Shown piece after piece: positions 6,833-11,742 of a stretch of DNA of 11,742 nt (the stretch's first letter is position 1; each line of letters starts with the position of its first letter). Both the position numbers and the translations under genes were made by a program. The notes beneath the pieces are model-generated. The model saw nothing but the letters and a program-made list of their open reading frames with translations. It ran no database searches and was not told the origin of the DNA. The DNA comes from JALSRY01 sp964428275 (GTDB lineage: Bacteria > Planctomycetota > Phycisphaerae > UBA1845 > Fen-1342), in contig CAYRXN010000188.1 of NCBI GenBank assembly GCA_964428275.1, forward strand, positions 1-11,742, given 5' to 3'.

Positions 6833-7303
6833 CTACCGTCGGCGGCCGCGGTTGTTGGTGCGAATCGCGGTGGCGCTGGTTCGGCGGCGGGGTTTGCGCT
6901 CGGCGAGTACCTGCATGGCCTTCTTGACGTTGGAAACCTTGAAGATGCCGAGCGTCTTGCCGTTGCGTGCCCCGGTGGTGCAGTAGGCGTAATGGACCTG
7001 GATGTGCTCCTGGTCGAGCCGTTCGATCACGTCGGCCAGCGCGCCGGGCCGGTTGGGGAGCACCGCCCGCAACACGGTGGTTTCGGTCTTGGGTACGTCG
7101 AGCGCGCCAAGGGCCGCCCGGGTTCGCTCGGGATCCTCGGCGACGAGCCGCAGGACGCGGTGCTCGGTGGAGTCCATCATGCTCATCGCGATGATATTGA
7201 TCTTGTGGCCGGCCAGTTGCTGCACAACCTGGCCCAGTTCTCCGGGCTTGCTCGGAATGAACACGGAGAATTGCTTGTCGGTCGTGAGGCTGTTATTCAT
7301 CAT
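6833..7303 (-). CDS. Tandem ACT domain protein with Arg-rich C-terminal tail
   Basis: Probable small-molecule (amino-acid) binding regulatory protein of 156 residues. Two ACT-like beta-alpha-beta-beta-alpha-beta units are visible: residues about 11-73, beginning QFSVFIPSKPGELGQVVQQL, and about 75-135, with VLRAVLPNRPGALADVIERL. Both carry the PGxLxxV turn where ACT domains bind ligands. No catalytic domain is attached, as in stand-alone tandem-ACT proteins. After the second domain comes a basic tail (RKPRRRTSATAIRTNNRGRRR overall, residues 136-156), likely disordered and possibly nucleic-acid binding. The start is chosen at ATG 7303 (a second ATG follows directly) because GGGAG lies seven bases upstream, the best ribosome site in the window, and because the frame further upstream has no domain character. 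It is transcribed away from RNase R and precedes the DUF2752 gene by six bases. Ligand unknown. Confidence 0.85.
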   Translation of the reverse strand: MMNNSLTTDKQFSVFIPSKPGELGQVVQQLAGHKINIIAMSMMDSTEHRVLRLVAEDPERTRAALGALDVPKTETTVLRAVLPNRPGALADVIERLDQEHIQVHYAYCTTGARNGKTLGIFKVSNVKKAMQVLAERKPRRRTSATAIRTNNRGRRR

Positions 7304-7310
7304 GTGCTGA

Positions 7311-7315
7311 CTCCC
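7311..7315 (-). promoter_or_regulatory. Ribosome binding site fixing the ACT gene start
   Basis: GGGAG on the minus strand, seven bases before the double ATG at 7303. It decides for this start over a longer frame that begins at 7411. Most other genes here have weak or no Shine-Dalgarno sequence. Confidence 0.65.
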
Positions 7316-7442
7316 GTGGGGCCGGGCCCGACCCGGCTCGTTGCAGCGAACGCCCTCTGAAGAACGTGCCGATTGCCCAACCCGGCGGCCAGAGCGCGGT
7401 CCGCGCGGCAAGACGAAAGTGGAAGGCCCGGAGATTCACCCT

Positions 7443-7448
7443 TATGAT
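7443..7448 (+). promoter_or_regulatory. Possible -10 element upstream of RNase R
   Basis: TATGAT matches the TATAAT consensus at five of six positions and lies in the divergent intergenic region between the ACT and RNase R genes. The best -35 at 17-base spacing (TGGAAG, 7420-7425) is poor. Transcription from here would give a leader of roughly 57 bases before ATG 7512. Confidence 0.25.
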
Positions 7449-7511
7449 CGGTGCGACGACGGGCGGCGTCGCCCGGCCGCACGCTGTTGCTCACGCTTTC
7501 GAAGTTCTCAG

Positions 7512-9797
7512 ATGCCACGCCGACCAACCACCCCATCTTCGACGACATGGTCTCGAAGCATAATCGAGTATATCGCGCAGCACCCGGATCGACCACTCAA
7601 AGCCCGGCGTCTGGCTCGTGAGATCGGCGTGGCGGACACCGCCTACGCCGGCTTTCGGGCCCTGGTGCGCGAAATGCTCGCCGACGGCCGGCTGGCGCTG
7701 GGCCCCGGACGCACCCTCGCCCTGCCCGCGGCCGCTCCGGGGTTCCGGGGCGTTTTCCGCGGAACCCGCCAGGGATTCGGGTTCATCGAATGCCCCGGAC
7801 AGCCCGACATCTACGTGCCCCGCGGCCGAACCCGCGGCGCACTCGAAGGCGACGAGGTCGAGGCCCGGTTGATGCGCCCGCGGCGCAAGGGAGATCCGCC
7901 CCGCGCCATCGTCACGCGGATCGTCCGCCGGGCGGCTGTCCGGTGGGTGGGCGTGCTCGAGCGCCGCCACGGCCAGGCCGTGGTGATTCCGCTGGGCCGG
8001 GGGTCGGCCCCGACGATCACGATACGCGACGCCGGCGCGTGCGGCGCCCGGATCGGAGAGATGGTCGTCGTCGAGCCGCTCGAGAGCGTTTACGACCACC
8101 GCGTCGTTCCCGGCCGGATCACCGAGTGCCTGGGCGACCCGGACCGCACGGCGACGCGCGTGCTGTCGGTCATTCGGCGGTTCGGCCTGCCCGACGCGTT
8201 CGACGAGCGCGTCAACCGCCAGGCCCAGGCGGCCGCCCGGCGACTGGCCGGCACGGACCTTTCCCAGCGCGAAGATCTCCGTCGCCGCGTGACGGTGACG
8301 ATCGATCCGGCGGACGCGCGCGACTTCGACGACGCGATCACGCTGCGCCGGCTGCCGCGCGACCGCTGCGAACTGGGCGTACACATCGCCGACGTGGCCC
8401 ACTTCGTCGAGCCCGGCGGGCCGCTCGATGTCGCCGCCCTGGCGCGTGGAACGAGCGTGTACTTTCCCGGTCGGGTGGTGCCCATGCTTCCGGAAGCGCT
8501 CTCGGCCGGCGTGTGCAGCCTGCGGCCCGGCGAACCGCGGCTGACCCGCAGCGTGTTCCTCACCTACGACAACCGCGGTCGCGTCGTTGACACGCGCTTC
8601 GCGAACACGGTGATCCAGTCCAACGCCCGGCTGACCTACGAACAGGTGACCGAGGTGTTGGACGGCCGCGCGGGCGACCTGCCCGCGCGCGTCCGCGGTC
8701 TCCTGACCGCCGCGGCCCAGCTTGCTCGCCGGATCCGCCGCCGGCGGCTCGAGGTCGGCATGATCGAGCTCAGCTCGCTCGAGGTCGAAGTACGGCTCGA
8801 CGAGCGGGGCGAGGTGATCGACGCCGGCCCCGCCTCGACCGATTTCTCGCACAAGATGATCGAAATGTTCATGGTCGAGGCCAACGAGGCCGTCAGCCGC
8901 TACCTGACCACCCGCGGGATCGCGCACCTGCGGCGCATCCACCCCGCCCCCGAGCCGGAAGCGCTTCAGAGGCTGGCGAAGATCTGTGCCGCGATGGGGC
9001 TGGCCGTCCGGACGCCGCTGGATCGGGCGGCGATGCGTGCGCTGCTGGCGCAGGTGCAGGGGCGGCCCGAGGAGGCCGCCGTCAACATGCTTGCGCTGCG
9101 GAGCATGTCGCAAGCCTGTTACAGTCCGGCGGCCGAGGGGCACTACGCCTTGGCCAGCGAGCACTACTGCCATTTCACCTCGCCGATCCGCCGCTATCCC
9201 GACCTCACCGTACACCGGCTGCTCGACGAGTGCATTCGCCAGACGGCCGGCCGCTCGCGCAGGAGGCGCTACCGCAAGCTCTACGACGACGAGACGCTCG
9301 CGACGCTGGGCCGCGCGACCAGCGACGCCGAAAGGCGGGCCCAGCAGGCCGAACGGGAGGCGAAGACGATGCTGCTGCTCAAGTTGCTGCGGCAGCGCGT
9401 CGGCGACACGCTCGACGGTATCATCACGGGCGTGACGAGTTTCGGCGTGTGCGTGCGCGTGCAGCCGTTCTTCGCGGAAGGGCTCGTGTCGGTGGCGGAC
9501 TTCGGCGATGAGACGTGGGATTTCGACGCCGAAGCCGCCAGGTTCCTGGGGCGGCGCAGCGGCCGCGTGCTGACGCTCGGACAGCCGGTGCGCGTCGTGG
9601 TGGCGGCGGTGGACGACCTGCGTGGCGAAATGACGCTGGTACCCGCTCCGGGCCGACCGTGGGGCGGCGCCGGCGGGCGGGTCAAGGCGGTCAGTGTTTC
9701 CGGTGGCGTAAAACGCGGCGCGGCGCGCGGTCGATCCAGGGCCCGCGGCGGCCCGCGCCGCCGGCGCACCACCGGCCGGCGCTCCCGCCGGCGGTGA
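7512..9797 (+). CDS. rnr: Ribonuclease R (RNB-family 3'-5' exoribonuclease)
   Basis: Processive hydrolytic exoribonuclease that degrades structured RNA from the 3' end. The 761-residue protein shows, in order, an N-terminal helical domain (about 12-72), cold-shock/OB domains (about 75-215, with GVFRGTRQGFGFIE), the RNB catalytic domain (about 250-590) and an S1 domain (about 630-710, GDTLDGIITGVTSFG). The metal-binding aspartates are all present in IDPADARDFDDA: D265, D271, D273 and D274, with the same spacing as D201, D207, D209 and D210 of E. coli RNase II. HFTSPIRRYPDL near 555 is the usual RNB signature. The last 40 residues are Gly/Arg-rich and basic, as in many RNase R proteins. Length is close to the 813 of E. 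coli. ATG 7512 was chosen because the helical domain begins just after it; the frame extends up to 7341 but codes there for low-complexity sequence. No clear Shine-Dalgarno site precedes 7512, so the start is less certain than the identity. Confidence 0.95.
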   Translation: MPRRPTTPSSTTWSRSIIEYIAQHPDRPLKARRLAREIGVADTAYAGFRALVREMLADGRLALGPGRTLALPAAAPGFRGVFRGTRQGFGFIECPGQPDIYVPRGRTRGALEGDEVEARLMRPRRKGDPPRAIVTRIVRRAAVRWVGVLERRHGQAVVIPLGRGSAPTITIRDAGACGARIGEMVVVEPLESVYDHRVVPGRITECLGDPDRTATRVLSVIRRFGLPDAFDERVNRQAQAAARRLAGTDLSQREDLRRRVTVTIDPADARDFDDAITLRRLPRDRCELGVHIADVAHFVEPGGPLDVAALARGTSVYFPGRVVPMLPEALSAGVCSLRPGEPRLTRSVFLTYDNRGRVVDTRFANTVIQSNARLTYEQVTEVLDGRAGDLPARVRGLLTAAAQLARRIRRRRLEVGMIELSSLEVEVRLDERGEVIDAGPASTDFSHKMIEMFMVEANEAVSRYLTTRGIAHLRRIHPAPEPEALQRLAKICAAMGLAVRTPLDRAAMRALLAQVQGRPEEAAVNMLALRSMSQACYSPAAEGHYALASEHYCHFTSPIRRYPDLTVHRLLDECIRQTAGRSRRRRYRKLYDDETLATLGRATSDAERRAQQAEREAKTMLLLKLLRQRVGDTLDGIITGVTSFGVCVRVQPFFAEGLVSVADFGDETWDFDAEAARFLGRRSGRVLTLGQPVRVVVAAVDDLRGEMTLVPAPGRPWGGAGGRVKAVSVSGGVKRGAARGRSRARGGPRRRRTTGRRSRRR

Positions 9798-9832
9798 CGA
9801 GTTCGAGGTCATGAGGCGCGGGAGATGGTCAC

Positions 9833-9853
9833 GGACCGGCCGGAGGCCGGTTC
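9833..9853. terminator. Inverted repeat between RNase R and the convergent membrane gene
   Basis: ACCGGCC (9835-9841) and GGCCGGT (9845-9851) pair perfectly around GGA, extended by a G-T and a G-C pair to nine pairs. A second, weaker repeat, GGTGGG at 9861-9866 with CCCACC at 9877-9882, follows. Neither has a U-tract. Position between converging stops (9797 and 9889) suggests shared 3' end structures. Confidence 0.4.
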
Positions 9854-9888
9854 CCCGCCCGGTGGGATAGGCACCGCCCACCAATCGC

Positions 9889-10170
9889 CTACGGCTCTTG
9901 TTTCAAGCAGACGCGCAACAGCACGAGCATCGCCAGGACGCACAGCGCTTTCCATGCAAACAGCCACCACGGCCGCCACCATGCGCCCGTGCGCGCTTCG
10001 ACGATGTCCGAGACGCCGAACAGCACGAAGACGATCGCGCTCGCGGCGCAGAGGCGGCGGGCTGGCCCCCGGCGTAGCGTGGCCGCAGCCAGGAACGCGA
10101 GGCCGATGGCGATCCACAGTCCGGCTTCGATGGTGTTTCCCGTTCGGAAAAGGTCGGTGGTTGCGAGCAT
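9889..10170 (-). CDS. Small three-helix membrane protein of unknown function
   Basis: From ATG 10170 the product has 93 residues and three hydrophobic segments (about 15-31, 40-56 and 67-88). The segment FGVSDIVEARTGAWWRPWWL (residues 51-70) combines a charged Ser-Asp...Glu group with a Trp-rich interfacial patch and looks like a conserved signature rather than a random membrane stretch. I cannot name a family. A longer frame continues upstream to 10404 but runs through the tRNA gene, so it is not used. The ribosome site is weak (CGGG close to the ATG). The gene begins 90 bases after the 3' end of tRNA-Leu on the same strand and may be read through from the tRNA promoter; a weak hairpin with a T-run lies between them. 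Coding is supported by third-position G/C preference and ordered hydrophobicity; function is unknown. Confidence 0.7.
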   Translation of the reverse strand: MLATTDLFRTGNTIEAGLWIAIGLAFLAAATLRRGPARRLCAASAIVFVLFGVSDIVEARTGAWWRPWWLFAWKALCVLAMLVLLRVCLKQEP

Positions 10171-10212
10171 CGTCCCGATGAGCGTCGGCGGGGAGGCGCC
10201 GCCACGAGCGCA

Positions 10213-10233
10213 AGAAAAAGCGGCGAGCCGCCC
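10213..10233 (-). terminator. Weak intrinsic terminator after tRNA-Leu
   Basis: On the minus strand GCGG-CTCG-CCGC forms a short stem with a four-base loop, extended by G-T pairs and followed by TTTTTC. It lies about 27 bases past the tRNA 3' end and 50 bases before the small membrane gene, so it could end the tRNA transcript or only attenuate it. Confidence 0.4.
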
Positions 10234-10259
10234 TGATGATGGGGGTTCGCCGATGGACA

Positions 10260-10344
10260 TGCGGCTGAGTGGATTCGAACCACCACGGGCGTAATGCCCA
10301 CTGGCACCTGAAGCCAGCGCGTCTGCCAATTCCGCCACAGCCGC
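10260..10344 (-). tRNA. tRNA-Leu (anticodon CAG)
   Basis: An 85-base class II tRNA. The acceptor stem pairs GCGGCTG with CAGCCGC, discriminator A at 10260. The D-arm region reads GGCGGAATTGGCAGACGCG. The anticodon stem-loop is CTGGC-TTCAGGT-GCCAG (10301-10317), with anticodon CAG at 10308-10310, reading CUG leucine codons. The long variable arm GGGC-ATTAC-GCCC and the T-loop GGTTCGAATCC complete the fold. The discriminator A73 and the long arm agree with leucine identity. CCA is not encoded. Confidence 0.96.
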
Positions 10345-10389
10345 TCGTGTTGTCCTCGGCGGGCGTTGCGAAACCGCCGATCGACGTAC

Positions 10390-10417
10390 ATGATAGGGAT
10401 TCAAGAGCCGAAATCAA
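10390..10417 (-). promoter_or_regulatory. Sigma70-like promoter for tRNA-Leu
   Basis: On the minus strand TTGATT (10412-10417, four of six to consensus) and TATCAT (10390-10395, five of six) are 16 bases apart. The predicted start near 10383 gives a leader of about 40 bases before the mature tRNA 5' end at 10344. It is the best promoter-like pair I see in the window. Confidence 0.5.
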
Positions 10418-10444
10418 GACGGCGGCCCCGGAACGAGCCGGAAA

Positions 10445-10473
10445 CCGCCGACGGCGGCCCCCCGATCGGGGGG
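10445..10473 (+). promoter_or_regulatory. Two adjacent GC hairpins in the leader of the kinase-like gene
   Basis: CCGCC-GAC-GGCGG (10445-10457) is followed directly by the perfect palindrome CCCCCC-GATC-GGGGGG (10458-10473), ending 33 bases before ATG 10507. There is no T-run. They could be a leader structure of the downstream gene or mark the far end of the tRNA promoter region. A regulatory role is inference. Confidence 0.35.
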
Positions 10474-10506
10474 TTCCGAGGCTCCCGGCAGAAAGCGGAA
10501 ACGAAT

Positions 10507-11703
10507 ATGAGTACCGAACCCCAGCGTGACCCCCTGTTTCGCCGACCCCGCGCCGGCGGCCGGCGCGTCGTCGTGACCGGTCAGGTCGGCGTGGACAAAA
10601 AGCCCTTCCTCGACAAGGTGGCCGGCCTTGCCGAACAGCGGTCCCAGTCCGTGAAGGTCTACCACATCGGCGACATGATGTACGCCGAGGCCCCCGACGT
10701 GCGGCCGGGGAAGATCCTCGACCTGCCCCTGGCCCGCCTGCACGCCCTGCGCCGCTCGGTGTTCAAGGACGTGCTGGTCGACGCGGACAAGCACAAGACG
10801 GTGATCGTCAACACGCACGCCTCGTTTCGCTGGAAGCACGGGCTGTTCCCCGCGTTCGACTACGACCAGATGGCCGCCCTCGATGCCGACCTCTACATCA
10901 CGCTGGTGGACAACGTGGATGCCGTCCACGAGCGGCTGCTGCGCGAGCACGACGTGCCGCACACGCTCAAGGACATCCTCGTGTGGCGGGAAGAGGAGAT
11001 CCTGGCGACGGAGATCCTCGCCAACGCGATCCGCCCCGTTGGTGCCTTTTTCGTGTTCGCGCGCGGAATCGAGGACAACACGATCGAATCGCTCTATCGG
11101 CTGATCTTCAAGCCCGAAACCAAGCGCGTGTATCCGTCGTTCCCGATGACCCACGTGATGGACCTGCCCGAGACGCAGGCCGAGATCGACGCCTTCCGGG
11201 CGCAGATCAACGATCACTTCATCACGTTCGACCCCGGCGATCTCGACGAAAAACGCCTGCTGTTCGAGGCCGGGGCCGCCACGCAGCGCGGCGAAACCAC
11301 GTTCGCGGTCAAGGTCAACGGGCGCGAGGTCGCGTTCGATGTCAACGAGGTGGCGTCGGTCGCCCGCGACATCGACGCCCAGATCTACGCCCGCGACTTC
11401 AAGCTGATCGACCAGTCCGACATGATCGTGAGCTTCGTGCCCGAGCTGCCCAACGGCAAGCCGGGGCTCTCGTCGGGCGTCGAGCGTGAGCTGCAACACG
11501 CCTACGAAACCACCAAGGAAGTGTACGTCATCTGGCAGCCGCAGGCCGAGCCTTCGCCGTTCATCACCGAGACGGCCACGCGCGTCTTCACTTCCACGAC
11601 GGAAACGCTCGAGTTCTTCAAGGAACAGGGCTACCTGCGCGAGATCCAGAAGCCGCTCTTCCAGCCCGGCGCTGCGCCGCGCGAGCGGGGGCGGTTCGGG
11701 TAA
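10507..11703 (+). CDS. Archaeal-adenylate-kinase-like P-loop domain fused to a nucleoside 2-deoxyribosyltransferase-like domain
   Basis: A 398-residue protein with two recognisable parts. Residues about 18-200 resemble archaeal-type adenylate kinase AdkA: VVVTGQVGVDKKPFLDKV (21-38) in the P-loop position, VYHIGDMMYAEA (51-62) like the AdkA strand-GDxM element, and VIVNTHASFR (99-108) like the D-T-H-A element. The P-loop is degenerate: the last Gly of GxxxxGK[ST] is Asp30 and the Ser/Thr is Lys32, so phosphoryl transfer is doubtful. Residues about 205-385 follow the nucleoside 2-deoxyribosyltransferase/DNPH1 fold: RVYPSFPMTH, then FDPGD (241-245), LIDQSDMIVSF (300-310) and SSGVERELQHA (322-332), in which Glu328 stands at the catalytic-Glu position of xELxxA. 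ATG 10507 was chosen because domain-like sequence starts soon after; upstream codons to 10366 run through leader hairpins. The gene stands alone and divergent from tRNA-Leu. Function is unknown; nucleotide binding, hydrolysis or sensing is inference. Confidence 0.75.
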   Translation: MSTEPQRDPLFRRPRAGGRRVVVTGQVGVDKKPFLDKVAGLAEQRSQSVKVYHIGDMMYAEAPDVRPGKILDLPLARLHALRRSVFKDVLVDADKHKTVIVNTHASFRWKHGLFPAFDYDQMAALDADLYITLVDNVDAVHERLLREHDVPHTLKDILVWREEEILATEILANAIRPVGAFFVFARGIEDNTIESLYRLIFKPETKRVYPSFPMTHVMDLPETQAEIDAFRAQINDHFITFDPGDLDEKRLLFEAGAATQRGETTFAVKVNGREVAFDVNEVASVARDIDAQIYARDFKLIDQSDMIVSFVPELPNGKPGLSSGVERELQHAYETTKEVYVIWQPQAEPSPFITETATRVFTSTTETLEFFKEQGYLREIQKPLFQPGAAPRERGRFG

Positions 11704-11742
11704 GGCGCGAACACCCGGCGGCAAGCCGCGTCACTCCCATCC

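Noticed and set aside
6257..7360. 367-codon plus-strand frame opposite the ACT and DUF2752 genes
   Set aside because: No family features, while both minus-strand proteins have clear motifs and a good ribosome site.
7341..7511. Longer N-terminus for RNase R
   Set aside because: The added 57 residues are low-complexity and the region is needed as the divergent promoter space.
7491..9884. 797-codon minus-strand frame opposite RNase R
   Set aside because: Low-complexity Arg/His/Gly translation with no domain; RNase R on the plus strand is unambiguous.
10366..10506. Longer N-terminus for the kinase-like protein
   Set aside because: It would run through the tRNA promoter and two hairpins and has no domain-like sequence.
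10414..11724. 436-codon minus-strand frame opposite the kinase-like gene
   Set aside because: Shadow frame rich in Val/Asp/Arg/His/Gly. The plus-strand frame carries two recognisable domains.

Overview
The window is about two-thirds G+C by eye, with strong G/C preference at third codon positions. It reads as one contig of a high-GC bacterium. The Hyb/NrfD-type respiratory module, the DUF2752 protein, weak Shine-Dalgarno sites and arginine-rich protein tails would fit a planctomycete-like (PVC) lineage. That placement is inference; no marker gene here settles it.

Layout. (1) 1-5448, plus strand: a tight respiratory operon entered mid-gene. It encodes a HybA-like four-cluster ferredoxin (its start lies outside the window), a HybB/NrfD quinone-site membrane protein fused to a hexaheme cytochrome domain, and a membrane-anchored 23-heme cytochrome. 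The genes are 3-4 bases apart. Together they look like a complex moving electrons between the quinone pool and a periplasmic heme wire, comparable in plan to the Hmc complex of sulfate reducers or the Cbc complexes of Geobacter. (2) 5449-6307: mostly non-coding, with strong GC hairpins between convergent units and one small unrecognised minus-strand gene. (3) 6308-7303, minus strand: a tandem-ACT-domain protein followed by a DUF2752 membrane protein. (4) 7512-9797, plus strand: RNase R, divergent from the ACT gene. (5) 9889-10417, minus strand: a promoter, tRNA-Leu(CAG) and a small membrane protein, probably one transcription unit. (6) 10507-11703, plus strand: a two-domain protein with an archaeal-adenylate-kinase-like domain whose P-loop is degenerate, joined to a nucleoside 2-deoxyribosyltransferase-like domain.

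The most notable points are the architecture of the 23-heme cytochrome (three tandem units of about 250 residues carrying 8+8+7 hemes), the NrfD-hexaheme fusion, whose heme domain is itself built of repeated two-heme units, and the kinase-like/NDT-like fusion at the right end. No mobile element, CRISPR array or rRNA was seen.
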